Positions 47,561 through 56,797 are shown, counted from the stretch's first letter. The stretch: 64,000 bases of DNA from an uncultured Eudoraea sp. (GCA_947258405.1 CAMYIE010000008.1:54604-118603); one strand, 5' to 3'. A program made the numbers and translations. The notes: generated by a model not told the origin, from the sequence alone.

Positions 47561-48979
47561 TTACAACATAGTAGTCGGAGCGATATATTCCGATAATTCT
47601 ACCTTAGTTTCATTTTTAATACCATCGATTCCATCGGCTACATCTACAAAATCTTCCCATCCTCTTGATTTAAGAATCGAGGACGCTACCATACTGCGAT
47701 AGCCACCCTCACAATGAATAAAGAACTTTTTATTTTTAGGGAACTGAGCCAGATGCTGGTTCATCTCATTTAATGGAATGTTCACCGCACCAATTACATG
47801 CTCAGAATCGAATTCGCTCTTTTTTCTTACATCAAATACCAGGGGTTTATCTATTTTGTATATTTTCTCAAACTCCTTGGGAGAGACTTGATCAACATGG
47901 TCTGTTTCCTTACCGGCTTTTACCCAGCGCTCATATCCACCTTCCAGGTATCCAAGCGTATTATCGTAACCCACACGCGACAGTCTGGTGATAGCCTCTT
48001 CTTCATAACCAGGATCGGTAATCAAAAGGATAGGTTGTTTCACATCGGGTATCATTTCTCCGACCCATTGGGCATATTTGCCATCCAAGGCGATATTAAT
48101 ACTATTGGGGACAAATCCTTTGGCAAATACTTTTTCATCTCTTGTATCGAGCATAAGCGCATCCGTTTCATTGGCTGCTGCTTCAAAGGCTTCCGGTGAT
48201 AGTGGTTTTTCACCACGCTCCATAATGGTATCCAGGCTTTCATAACCCTTAATATTCATCAGAACATTCTGAGGAAAGTATCCGGGAGGTGTGGTAAGTC
48301 CTGTGAGTAATTCCTTTATGAATTCCTCCTTGGTCATATCGGCGCGCAAAGCGTAATTTACTTTTTTCTGATGGCCCAGGGTATCTGTGGTTTCATCGCT
48401 CATCTTCTTACCACAAGCTGAACCTGCACCATGGTTCGGGTAGATAATCAGCTCATCACTTAGTGGCATAATCTTATTTCTCAGGGATTCGAAAAGATGT
48501 CCTGCCAGTTTTTCTTCGGTCAGATCAGAAATCACATGCTGAGCCAGATCGGGCCTACCTACATCTCCGATAAATAAGGTATCGCCGGTAATGATACCGT
48601 GTTCTTCACCTTTTTCGTCGATCAGTAAGTAAGTGGTACTCTCCATGGTATGACCCGGAGTATGTATCACCTTTACCTTATAATCTCCTACTTCAAAAAC
48701 CTGGTTATCTTCGGCGACTATCGCCTCATATCCCGGTTTTGCCGTCGGACCAAAGACAATCTGTGCTCCGGTCTTCTTTTGAAGGTCGAGGTGGCCGCTA
48801 ACAAAATCAGCATGAAAATGTGTTTCAAATACATATTTGATCTTAGCCTTGTCTTTTTGTGCTCTTTCTATATAAGGCCCCACTTCTCTAAGCGGATCAA
48901 AAATGGCTGCTTCGCCATTGCTTTCAAGGTAATATGCGGCATGTGCTAAACATCCGGTATAAATCTGTTCTAATTTCAT
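47561..48979 (-). CDS. Persulfide dioxygenase-rhodanese fusion (CstB / ETHE1-rhodanese type)
   Basis: A 472-aa fusion. The N-terminal metallo-beta-lactamase domain has the ETHE1-type iron ligands: THFHAD with His54, His56, Asp58, then His110, Asp133 and His183. Two rhodanese domains follow: an inactive one (about 265-360, without Cys in the loop) and an active one (about 365-460) with Cys423 (IHCEGGYRS). It oxidises persulfide sulfur to sulfite or, through the rhodanese, forms thiosulfate, and so links SQR to the sulfite dehydrogenase. A GTAAC-N4-GTTAC site lies upstream. Confidence 0.93.
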   Translation of the reverse strand: MKLEQIYTGCLAHAAYYLESNGEAAIFDPLREVGPYIERAQKDKAKIKYVFETHFHADFVSGHLDLQKKTGAQIVFGPTAKPGYEAIVAEDNQVFEVGDYKVKVIHTPGHTMESTTYLLIDEKGEEHGIITGDTLFIGDVGRPDLAQHVISDLTEEKLAGHLFESLRNKIMPLSDELIIYPNHGAGSACGKKMSDETTDTLGHQKKVNYALRADMTKEEFIKELLTGLTTPPGYFPQNVLMNIKGYESLDTIMERGEKPLSPEAFEAAANETDALMLDTRDEKVFAKGFVPNSINIALDGKYAQWVGEMIPDVKQPILLITDPGYEEEAITRLSRVGYDNTLGYLEGGYERWVKAGKETDHVDQVSPKEFEKIYKIDKPLVFDVRKKSEFDSEHVIGAVNIPLNEMNQHLAQFPKNKKFFIHCEGGYRSMVASSILKSRGWEDFVDVADGIDGIKNETKVELSEYIAPTTML

Positions 48980-49295
48980 CTTAATAAATCTTATTTGGTT
49001 TAAAGTGATTATAAAATTATCCCCATTACACGAATTATGCCGTAACCTAGGTTACAAAAGGGCTTAAACCCATTTTTAGAAGAAAATGTAATCTTTTGTA
49101 TCACAGGCTTTTATGAATACAATTTTTACGCCTGTTTTGACCTGCACAGAAATATGATTTTTATCATGAAACCTCGGTTTTGGCGCTAATACTTTCGCAG
49201 TAAAATTTGGAAATAACCAGCAACATGTGAACAATAAATCACGCCATTCCTGCTCTTTTTTGGGTAGGTTTTTTGTTGCATAAATCATAGGACCT
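48980..49295. other. 316-bp divergent region between persulfide dioxygenase and FadL-like genes
   Basis: Contains the operator-like palindrome at 49042-49055. A 70-codon minus-strand frame (49076-49288) looks non-coding. Confidence 0.5.
49042..49055. promoter_or_regulatory. GTAAC-N4-GTTAC palindrome upstream of the persulfide dioxygenase gene
   Basis: GTAAC-CTAG-GTTAC is a perfect 14-bp palindrome centred 69.5 bp upstream of the minus-strand start at 48979. It is 240 bp from the divergent outer-membrane gene, so the dioxygenase is the likelier target. Confidence 0.65.
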
Positions 49296-50621
49296 ATGCG
49301 TAACTATCTTCTAAAACTTTTTTTCTCACTCTTTACTATGGCCGCCTTTTCCCAGGCAGGTCATATTATGCAGGGTGTAGGTGCTGTAAATATGTCTATG
49401 GGCGGGGCCGCAACGGGTCAGCCCATAGATATTTCTGGTGCCCTTCATTGGAATCCGGCATCCATTTCCGTTTTCGATGAGAGCCTTGCGAGGTTCGATA
49501 TCGGGTTGTTTTTTTCATCTCCCGAGTTGAGTTCCACTGTGCCAGAATTTGATTCAACCGGTACGCCCACCGGTAACTTTTTCAGCGGAACCACAAAAGA
49601 CGACAGGGGGATATCCCCATTGCCCAACCTTGCTTTTGTTTGGGGCAATCCGGATAGCCGGCACACTTTTGGTGCTTCCGCTTTCGGTATCAGTGGCTTT
49701 GGTGTCACATTTCCTGAAAGTATGAGCAACCCGATCAATTTTCCACAAAACATGGGCGGCTTCGGAAGGGTAGAGTCTGATTATAGTCTATTGCAAGCCA
49801 GTTTTACCTACGCCTATCAGTTATCAGATAAATTCTCAGTGGGCATACAGCCCAATTTCAACTTTGCCAGTCTGGAATTAATGCCGAACCCGACTGCGAA
49901 TCCATCGCCTACAGCCGGATATCCTTCTACCGATGCGGCTTCCGCTTTCGGATTTGGAGGACAGATCGGGCTTTTTTTTGATTCAGGATCGGGCTTTAAA
50001 GCAGGTGCTTCATATAAAACAGTCCAATCATTTGGTGATTTCGAACTGGACAATACTTATCTGGATAATTCTACCGGCACCAATAAACTTGCATTGGATT
50101 ATCCGGCGATATATTCCGTTGGGCTTGGGTATTCTAAGGGAGTTGTAGATCTGGCAGTGGATTACCGCCTCGTGGATTACGAGAATACCGATGGATTTAG
50201 TACCACGGGTTGGACACCAACATTTTCCGTAGCCGGTTTTGGCTGGAAAAACATCAATGTCATCAGCGCAGGATTCCAATACAAAGGAGTCGATCGTCTA
50301 CCGCTTAGGCTGGGGTACACCTATAGCTCCAATCCTATAAGTTCTGAAACCGCTTTCTTTAATATCCCTGCTACGGCCATTATTAAAAATGCCTTTCAGA
50401 TCGGTGTGGGATATGAAATTAGTGATCGCTGGGGTATAGACGGTATGTTCCATTACGGGACCAGTGGCGATGCCACCGCCGGACCAATTTACAATCCTGA
50501 ATTTATCGGTAGCTTTCCACCTTATGGTGCCATTCCGGGAAGTGAGGTATCTTACGACATGACCACCTCCATGTTTATGGTAGGGGTGAGTTATAAACTT
50601 AAAGCGCCATCGACTAACTAA
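49296..50621 (+). CDS. OmpP1/FadL-family outer membrane transporter
   Basis: A 441-aa protein with a Sec signal (to AFSQA) and the FadL mark GVGAVNMSMGGAATG plus ALHWNPAS close to the N-terminus. Alternating beta strands fill the rest, ending in a strand with YKL. It should form a 14-strand barrel taking up hydrophobic molecules. The specific substrate is unknown. A terminator follows 20 bp downstream. Confidence 0.9.
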   Translation: MRNYLLKLFFSLFTMAAFSQAGHIMQGVGAVNMSMGGAATGQPIDISGALHWNPASISVFDESLARFDIGLFFSSPELSSTVPEFDSTGTPTGNFFSGTTKDDRGISPLPNLAFVWGNPDSRHTFGASAFGISGFGVTFPESMSNPINFPQNMGGFGRVESDYSLLQASFTYAYQLSDKFSVGIQPNFNFASLELMPNPTANPSPTAGYPSTDAASAFGFGGQIGLFFDSGSGFKAGASYKTVQSFGDFELDNTYLDNSTGTNKLALDYPAIYSVGLGYSKGVVDLAVDYRLVDYENTDGFSTTGWTPTFSVAGFGWKNINVISAGFQYKGVDRLPLRLGYTYSSNPISSETAFFNIPATAIIKNAFQIGVGYEISDRWGIDGMFHYGTSGDATAGPIYNPEFIGSFPPYGAIPGSEVSYDMTTSMFMVGVSYKLKAPSTN

Positions 50622-50639
50622 TAGTTATTTATAGCAATT

Positions 50640-50674
50640 CAAAAGCCCTGTTTCAGATTGGAGCAGGGCTTTTG
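50640..50674 (+). terminator. Rho-independent terminator of the FadL-like gene
   Basis: AAAAGCCCTG (50641-50650) pairs with CAGGGCTTTT (50664-50673) around a 13-nt loop. Confidence 0.8.
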
Positions 50675-51059
50675 TCTTTACTAAGTATTGAATTTCAAAA
50701 AAACAAGCCTCGCAAATTTTGCTTCTTCTGATATTCGAAATATCAGATGATCAAAAAATACCCTGTCAGATTTTGATCACCAAATTTATATTGAACTACA
50801 GCCTTAACAAGGTTTAACTATACTAGATGATTTTAGTTAAATACTGTTAAATATTTGCTTTTTTGATAATTTTATGTAGTTTGTAAGTATGAAAATTAAA
50901 TTATTCGCAATTTATAAAGCTTTCTAGCCTTCTAAGAAAAGGCTTCTCCTATCTCTACAGGATTTATTCAAATCCCTCTTCCCGAAAACATTAATTCAAA
51001 TCTGTATCGGACTTCTTCGAAGTTCGGAACAATACATTTAATCCTTAAAAATATATACA
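50675..51059 (+). promoter_or_regulatory. Long upstream region of the second dps gene with two palindromes
   Basis: 385 bp without a gene. TCTGATATT-cga-AATATCAGA (50727-50747) is directly followed by TGATCAAAA (50748-50756) and TTTTGATCA (50771-50779). The region is then AT-rich with a promoter-like TAGTTTG near 50876. No coding frame is seen. Confidence 0.5.
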
Positions 51060-51554
51060 ATGGAAAATACACTCACAATTAGAAAACCATATAAAAAATT
51101 AGGCTTTACCTATTTAGACTCGGCAGAGATCGCTGTCGCACTTAAAAAGGTGATGGCTAATTTTCAGGTACACTATTTTAAACTAAGGAACTTTCACTGG
51201 AATGTGGAAGGACCGGATTTCTTCGAACTTCACGAGGAATTTGAAAAAGATTACAACAAATCCAAAGAGTATATCGACGACATTGCCGAGCGTATCAGGG
51301 TATTTGGCATCAAACCAAATCTGAATATGGAAGATATATTGTCTTTATCTGAAGTTAAAGAAGTTAAGAAAGACTTTACGGCTATGGATATGGTACGAGA
51401 AGTACTCAAGGATTATGAAGTGATCCACGAGTCCATGCTCAACGCTTTGAATGCAGCACTGGAAACAGGGGATTCGGCAACTGAATTGCTGATTAATAAA
51501 TTGATCAGTGACTTGGAAAAAAGAAACTGGATGTATACGTCCTGGTGTAAATAA
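51060..51554 (+). CDS. Dps family ferritin-like protein (second copy)
   Basis: A 164-aa Dps. His46 (NFHWNVEG), His58 (FFELH), Asp73 and Glu77 (IDDIAER) form the ferroxidase site. It is clearly different from the Dps at 22620: it has an N-terminal extension (TLTIRKPYKKLGFTYLD) and a different C-terminus (RNWMYTSWCK). It has no oxyR neighbour and precedes an MscS gene by 49 bp, so stress-related control other than OxyR is likely. Confidence 0.9.
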   Translation: MENTLTIRKPYKKLGFTYLDSAEIAVALKKVMANFQVHYFKLRNFHWNVEGPDFFELHEEFEKDYNKSKEYIDDIAERIRVFGIKPNLNMEDILSLSEVKEVKKDFTAMDMVREVLKDYEVIHESMLNALNAALETGDSATELLINKLISDLEKRNWMYTSWCK

Positions 51555-51603
51555 ATTTCTAAGTGCACCTAAAATGAAGTAGAACTTAAAATCCTTTTAA
51601 TTA

Positions 51604-52509
51604 ATGAATGATCAGTTAACATCCTCCACTACAACAATTATAGGCAAGCTCGAGAGCTGGTATGAGACATTTATGGCCTATCTTCCAAATCTTGCCGTAG
51701 CCTCACTTGTGCTACTCATATCGTATTTTACCTCTCGCCTGGTGTATAATTCGGTGCTTAAATTGATCAATAACCGAATCGAACAGAAATCGGTAACCCG
51801 GCTTGTTGCCCGGGTTTGTTCTATCCTAGTAGTCTTACTGGGACTGTTTCTGGCGCTCAGCGCTATGAATTTAAGCAAGTCTCTGAATGGCCTGCTAGCC
51901 GGGGCAGGAATTTCTGGACTTGTGATCGGACTAGCACTGCAGGGTACGCTGTCCAATACATTTTCCGGGATTGTATTGTCTTTCAGGAAGACTATCAAAA
52001 TTGGAAACTGGATTAGTACCAGCGGATATGAAGGCGAGGTTAAGGATATTAAACTCAACTATCTGGTCTTAAGGGAGGCAGACAATAACATTGTTGTATT
52101 ACCGAATAAGACGATCCTTGAAAACCCATTTAAGAATTTTTCACTTACCAATCTTTGGAGAGTTACCCTCGATTGCGGGGTGGGATATGAATCAGACCTT
52201 GAACATGTTAAACATCTTGCACGTGAAGTGATCACAGCGCATTTCGATCAGGAAGAACTGGACAAGGAATTCGAATTCTACTATACTTCATTTGGCAGCA
52301 GTTCTATAGATTTTATCTGTAGATTTTGGATACGCGGAAAAGATGGGCGAGCCAGGCTAAAAGCAAAAAGCCAGGCTATGATTGAGCTAAAGAAAGCTTT
52401 TGATCAACATGACATCAACATTCCATTCCCAATTAGAACTCTACAGTTCGAAAACGAAAAGAATTTAGAACTCGTTCACAGGCCAGCCCTTGAAGGCGCT
52501 GAAGTCTAG
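51604..52509 (+). CDS. Small-conductance mechanosensitive channel (MscS family)
   Basis: A 301-aa protein with three membrane spans (about 27-48, 66-87, 95-118). The third is the glycine/alanine-rich pore helix LLAGAGISGLVIGLALQGTL, followed by the SNTFSGIVLSFRKTIKIGNWI beta-domain start and a cytoplasmic MscS domain. It releases solutes on osmotic downshock. It is probably cotranscribed with the Dps gene before it. Confidence 0.93.
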   Translation: MNDQLTSSTTTIIGKLESWYETFMAYLPNLAVASLVLLISYFTSRLVYNSVLKLINNRIEQKSVTRLVARVCSILVVLLGLFLALSAMNLSKSLNGLLAGAGISGLVIGLALQGTLSNTFSGIVLSFRKTIKIGNWISTSGYEGEVKDIKLNYLVLREADNNIVVLPNKTILENPFKNFSLTNLWRVTLDCGVGYESDLEHVKHLAREVITAHFDQEELDKEFEFYYTSFGSSSIDFICRFWIRGKDGRARLKAKSQAMIELKKAFDQHDINIPFPIRTLQFENEKNLELVHRPALEGAEV

Positions 52510-52540
52510 AAAAATTTATGAACCTTAAAAAAATTATACT

Positions 52541-52666
52541 ATGAAAAAGAAATTCAGACGCAAAAAGAATATCAAATGGATGATGCCGTTTGGTAAAATA
52601 TATCAAAAAAACAGGCGATACACATTGCAGACAGTGGGTATCGAGGATAACAGTTCAAACAGTTAG
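52541..52666 (+). CDS. Possible 41-aa basic small protein
   Basis: Starts MKKKFRRKKNIKWMMPFGKI and ends with TAG at 52664, just before the terminator-containing gap. The ATG overlaps the stop of an even shorter frame, MNLKKIIL (52518-52544), in an ATGA arrangement that would allow coupling. The strong positive charge is unlike random sequence, but there is no independent support. Confidence 0.35.
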   Translation: MKKKFRRKKNIKWMMPFGKIYQKNRRYTLQTVGIEDNSSNS

Positions 52667-52780
52667 TATTCGACCAGATTTTAAATAATGAACGAACCAA
52701 ATATTCACAAACCTTTAATAGACTAGCTCAATAATTATATGTATAATTAAAGGTTTCTCATTTGTAGAAATTTTGAGTTA

Positions 52781-52821
52781 GTTAGTTTATCAGGCCCCGG
52801 GCGACCGGGGCTAACTTTTTT
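52781..52821 (+). terminator. GC-rich terminator
   Basis: GCCCCGG (52794-52800), loop GCGA, CCGGGGC (52805-52811), then a T run. An outer GTTAG/CTAAC pair extends the stem. Confidence 0.85.
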
Positions 52822-52868
52822 CACAAACCAAACAAGAGGGGTTAGTCACCTTCTGATATCGATATAAA

Positions 52869-53537
52869 ATGAAAAAAGTAATTATAACAGGATCTACAGG
52901 AATGGTTGGTAAAGGCGTACTTTTGGAGTGCCTTGATCATCCCAATATTGAAAAAGCACTTGTGGTAAACCGAAATGCTTTGGGATTGGAACACCCCAAA
53001 CTACAGGAGATACTCCTGGCCGATTTTACGCAAATCAGCATCCTTAGTGAGCAGCTAAAAGGGTATGATGCCTGTTTTTTTTGTATGGGGATTTCTGCCG
53101 TTGGTATGAGCGAAGAAAAATATACGGCCATTACCTATGAAACGGTCAGGAATTTTGCAAAAGTATTATTTAAACTCAATCCGCAAATGACATTCAATTA
53201 TGTCTCAGGCACAGGTACCGACAGTTCTGAACAAGGGCGTACGATGTGGGCTCGTGTGAAGGGTAAAGCAGAGAATACGGTATTGGGAATGGGTTTCCAG
53301 GATGCCTATGCATTCAGACCGGGGATGATCATTCCTGAAAGAGGCATAAAATCGAGAACGGGCTGGTATAATGCTGTTTATATTCTACTGCGCCCATTTT
53401 TTGGTATGCTTAAAAAATCGCCCAATATTACCACGACAACCAGGATTGGACTTGCGATGATCAATACTCTTTACTATCCGATGAAACTCAAACATCTGGA
53501 AAACAAGGATATCAACCGACTTGCCTATAAGGCCTAA
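52869..53537 (+). CDS. NAD(P)-binding Rossmann-fold protein (epimerase-like / HTATIP2-like)
   Basis: A 222-aa protein with the dinucleotide motif GSTGMVGKG at 8-16. ACFFCMGISAVG, FNYVSGTGTD and AYAFRPGMIIPERG match the atypical short-chain dehydrogenase group (HTATIP2/NAD(P)H-binding). The Tyr-Lys catalytic pair is not obvious, so a redox-sensing or reductase role is open. It lies 10 bp before the MBL-fold gene. Confidence 0.8.
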   Translation: MKKVIITGSTGMVGKGVLLECLDHPNIEKALVVNRNALGLEHPKLQEILLADFTQISILSEQLKGYDACFFCMGISAVGMSEEKYTAITYETVRNFAKVLFKLNPQMTFNYVSGTGTDSSEQGRTMWARVKGKAENTVLGMGFQDAYAFRPGMIIPERGIKSRTGWYNAVYILLRPFFGMLKKSPNITTTTRIGLAMINTLYYPMKLKHLENKDINRLAYKA

Positions 53538-53547
53538 TTTTTGATCA

Positions 53548-54681
53548 TTGAAGAGATATACTAACCTTTTAAAGCGAATCACAATGACCATTCTCGTGCT
53601 CTTTGGGCTCCTAATCATTGCTTATTTACTATTTGTGAGCTACTATCCCTCCTTCGGTGGAGAAGTGTCTGAGGGGTTAAAAACCGAATATTCCAACTCT
53701 AAAAACTACAAAAATGGAGCGTTTATCAATCAAAAGAACGTTCCGGAAGAGCTCAGTTTTTGGCAGACAATAAAAATCGCACAGAAATTCTTCTTTACCG
53801 AAGTACCCAATGGGACACCACAAAAAAATATCGAAGTACAAAGACTAGATTCTACTGACATTGCTGACTATGATGGCAGCACGCGCCTAATTTGGTTTGG
53901 GCATTCCGCTTTTTTGTTCCAAATTCAGGGGAAGAATATCTTGCTGGATCCCATGTTTGGTGAAGTTCCGGCTCCGCATCCCATATTGGGCCGAAAACGC
54001 TTTACAGCCCAATTGCCAATAGAGATCGAGAAGCTCCCTAAGATTGATGCCATTGTAATTTCTCATGACCACTATGATCATTTGGACTATGAATCCATCA
54101 AGTTATTAAAAGACAAGGTACTGATGTTTTATACTCCTTTGGCCGTAGGCGTGCACTTAGAGGCCTGGGGAGTTGAGAAAGACCGAATTGTGGAGCTCGA
54201 TTGGTGGGAAGGTAGTCAGTTTAAGGACCTTGAGTTTATTTGTACTCCTGCCCAGCATTTTTCGGGGAGAAAATTTAGCAATCGTCAATCTACATTATGG
54301 AGCTCATGGGTTATTCGTTCTGAAAAGGAATCTATCTTTTTTAGTGGTGATAGCGGTTATGGGCCTCATTTTAAGGAAATAGGGGAAAAATACGGGCCTT
54401 TTAAATTTGCCATGCTCGAATGTGGACAGTACAATAAATTATGGCCGGATATTCATATGTTTCCCGAAGAAACTGTTCAGGCTGGCAGGGATATTGGGGC
54501 TGCAGCGATAATGCCCATTCACTGGGGGGCATTCCAATTGGCGCTTCACTCATGGACAGACCCTGTTGAGCGTGCTGAAAAAAAAGCGCAGGAACTAAAT
54601 GCTTTTATGGTGACACCTGAGATTGGCCAGAGTATAGTTCTGGACAACCTGGTTGTTTTCGATACCGAATGGTGGAAATAG
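53548..54681 (+). CDS. Membrane-anchored MBL-fold hydrolase (NAPE-PLD / UlaG-like)
   Basis: A 377-aa protein. I accept the TTG at 53548 because it gives a basic N-region (KRYTNLLKR) before the membrane anchor; an ATG at 53584 is the alternative. The metal motif is SHDHYDHLD, with further ligands in PAQHFSGR, FFSGDSGYG and MPIHWGAF. LIWFGHSAFLFQIQGKNILLDPMFG is typical of the NAPE-hydrolysing phospholipase D-like branch. The active domain would lie outside the cytoplasm. A lipid phosphodiester substrate is possible but not shown. Confidence 0.87.
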   Translation: MKRYTNLLKRITMTILVLFGLLIIAYLLFVSYYPSFGGEVSEGLKTEYSNSKNYKNGAFINQKNVPEELSFWQTIKIAQKFFFTEVPNGTPQKNIEVQRLDSTDIADYDGSTRLIWFGHSAFLFQIQGKNILLDPMFGEVPAPHPILGRKRFTAQLPIEIEKLPKIDAIVISHDHYDHLDYESIKLLKDKVLMFYTPLAVGVHLEAWGVEKDRIVELDWWEGSQFKDLEFICTPAQHFSGRKFSNRQSTLWSSWVIRSEKESIFFSGDSGYGPHFKEIGEKYGPFKFAMLECGQYNKLWPDIHMFPEETVQAGRDIGAAAIMPIHWGAFQLALHSWTDPVERAEKKAQELNAFMVTPEIGQSIVLDNLVVFDTEWWK

Positions 54682-55057
54682 ATCGCATGCGCATCAGCCA
54701 AAATGTGTTTGTTCGAAGACACTGGTCATTCTAAAATTTATTGCGCCCGATGACATGGGGCTGCCCAGCCCCTGCCCTTTATCAAGATATGGTCTAAGAC
54801 TGCATAAAACAAGCGGCATGCGCTTTACTATATATTAGTAATAAGCTTATAACATCTATAATCATAATTCCAGAATACTATTTGATACTTTCACAAAACT
54901 TAGTTATGTGAGCCGTCCTCCAGGGTTTCGCCTTTTTATTCTTAGCAGATAATCGTGCAGCTACCGGCAATTGACTGGCATGGTTCTTATCGTATTTGTA
55001 ACACAGGTTACGACAGGAGCAATATGCTAATACTATTTTTACCGATAAGTAGTGTCC
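54682..55057 (+). other. Region upstream of the SulP transporter gene
   Basis: Contains a GGGGCT-gccc-AGCCCC hairpin (54757-54770) without T run and, near the gene, the GTAAC-N4-GTTAC palindrome at 54998. No coding frame is convincing. Confidence 0.5.
54998..55011. promoter_or_regulatory. GTAAC-N4-GTTAC palindrome upstream of the SulP gene
   Basis: GTAAC-ACAG-GTTAC, centred 53.5 bp before the ATG at 55058. Third copy of the motif found at sqr/sorA and the persulfide dioxygenase. Confidence 0.6.
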
Positions 55058-56797
55058 ATGTTAAAGAAATTCTTACCCATTCTGCAATGGCTGCCAGGCT
55101 ATAAAAAGGAGTATATTTCGGGCGATATATCTGCGGGTATTACCGTTGGAATTATGCTTGTTCCCCAGGGTATGGCTTATGCAATGATCGCAGGGTTACC
55201 CCCCGTTTTTGGGCTATATGCTGCCCTCATACCACAGATAATTTATGCTATTACCGGAACATCACGACAGCTTGCCGTTGGGCCTGTGGCTATGGATTCT
55301 TTGTTGGTCGCTTCGGGTTTAGGAGCACTGGCGCTTTCAGGAATTGAAGAATACATTGCGATGGCCATTTTCCTGGCACTCTTTATGGGTAGTATTCAAT
55401 TTCTTCTGGGAATACTTCGAATGGGTTTCCTTGTTAATTTTCTCTCTAAACCTGTAATCAGCGGGTTTACCTCTGCCGCGGCGATCATTATTGGCCTTAG
55501 CCAGTTAAAGCACTTACTAGGTACAGAGATTGAGCGCAGCAACCAGGTACATCTTTTACTAAGGAACGCTGTGCAAACTATCGATCAGGTTAATTTTTAC
55601 ACTCTCGGAATCGGGATTACGACGATTCTCTTACTAAAAGGTATGAAGCGATACCTGAAAAAGATCCCTGGCGCCCTGATTGTAGTGATATTGGGCATTA
55701 CCGTGGTATACTTCCTCGATCTCAATTCATCGGGCGTACAAATAGTGGAGGATGTTCCCGGTGGTCTTCCGGGTTTTAAGATTCCGGCGATCGATTTTGC
55801 CAGGATCACTGAACTCTTTCCAATAGCTATCACATTGGCACTTATTGCTTTTATGGAGGCCATTTCAGTGGCCAAGGCGGTGGAGGCGAAGCAAAAGGAA
55901 TATGAGGTTGATGCGAACCAGGAACTCATTGCACTGGGAGCTTCTAATATTGTAGGATCCCTTTTTCAGTCTTACCCCACCACTGGCGGATTTTCACGAA
56001 CTGCTGTAAATGATCTCTCCGGTGCTAAAACCGGAGTTGCGGCCTTGATCAGTGCTATTATTGTAGGGCTTACATTATTATTTCTCACTCCGGTTTTCTA
56101 CTATCTGCCCAACGCAGTGTTGGCAGCCATCATCATGGTAGCTGTTTTTGGTCTTATCGAGATAAGATATCCGATACGACTCTATAAAAATCGAAAAGAT
56201 GAATTCGTCCTTTTGATCGTTACTTTTATCATTACCCTCACCATTGGTATTAAAGAAGGAATTTTACTTGGGGTGTTGATTTCCTTGCTATTATTGCTTT
56301 ATAGAACTTCCAATCCACATGTTGCTGTTTTGGGAAAGATCAGGGGTACAACCTATTTTAGAAACGTAGACCGTTTTGCCGATGATGTTGAAATTGCCGA
56401 TGGAATACTCACCCTCCGATTTGATTCGCAATTGTATTTTGGAAATAAGGATTATTTTAAGAAAACGCTAATGCGCTTAGCCGAAGAAAAAGGAGAAGGA
56501 CTACGGGCGATAATTATAAAGGCAGAACCGATCAATTATATCGATAGCAGTGCCGTTTTCATGCTGGAGAACCTGATCGAGGAATTCAATCAGCAGAATA
56601 TTAAAATTCTGTTTTCTAATGTGATTGGCCCGACCCGGGATATAATATACAAATCCGGTTTACTCGAAAAGATCGGAAAAGAGAATTTCTTTGTCAATAC
56701 CATTGAAGCCTATGAATATGTTATTGATGAAGCTCCCAAAACTGAGTTTCAACGCAGAATTTCTTTGCAGACTAAGAAAGATGAACAAGTGACATAA
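55058..56797 (+). CDS. SulP-family anion transporter with STAS domain
   Basis: I use the ATG at 55058; a GTG at 55052 is two codons upstream. The 579-aa protein has the SulP start (LPGYKKEYISGDISAGITVG and MLVPQGMAYAMIAGLPPVFG), about 12-14 membrane spans, the SYPTTGGFSRTAVN motif, and a C-terminal STAS domain (about 440-560; INYIDSSAVFMLENL). Members carry sulfate, bicarbonate or other anions. The shared palindrome with sulfide-oxidation genes suggests sulfate or sulfite as cargo (inference). Confidence 0.92.
   Translation: MLKKFLPILQWLPGYKKEYISGDISAGITVGIMLVPQGMAYAMIAGLPPVFGLYAALIPQIIYAITGTSRQLAVGPVAMDSLLVASGLGALALSGIEEYIAMAIFLALFMGSIQFLLGILRMGFLVNFLSKPVISGFTSAAAIIIGLSQLKHLLGTEIERSNQVHLLLRNAVQTIDQVNFYTLGIGITTILLLKGMKRYLKKIPGALIVVILGITVVYFLDLNSSGVQIVEDVPGGLPGFKIPAIDFARITELFPIAITLALIAFMEAISVAKAVEAKQKEYEVDANQELIALGASNIVGSLFQSYPTTGGFSRTAVNDLSGAKTGVAALISAIIVGLTLLFLTPVFYYLPNAVLAAIIMVAVFGLIEIRYPIRLYKNRKDEFVLLIVTFIITLTIGIKEGILLGVLISLLLLLYRTSNPHVAVLGKIRGTTYFRNVDRFADDVEIADGILTLRFDSQLYFGNKDYFKKTLMRLAEEKGEGLRAIIIKAEPINYIDSSAVFMLENLIEEFNQQNIKILFSNVIGPTRDIIYKSGLLEKIGKENFFVNTIEAYEYVIDEAPKTEFQRRISLQTKKDEQVT

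Noticed and set aside
49076..49288. 70-codon minus-strand frame between the persulfide dioxygenase and FadL-like genes
   Set aside because: Composition is irregular and no motif is seen; the sequence is better explained as control region.
54757..54770. GGGGCT/AGCCCC hairpin as terminator of the MBL-fold gene
   Set aside because: No T run follows and it is over 70 bp from the stop codon; function left open.
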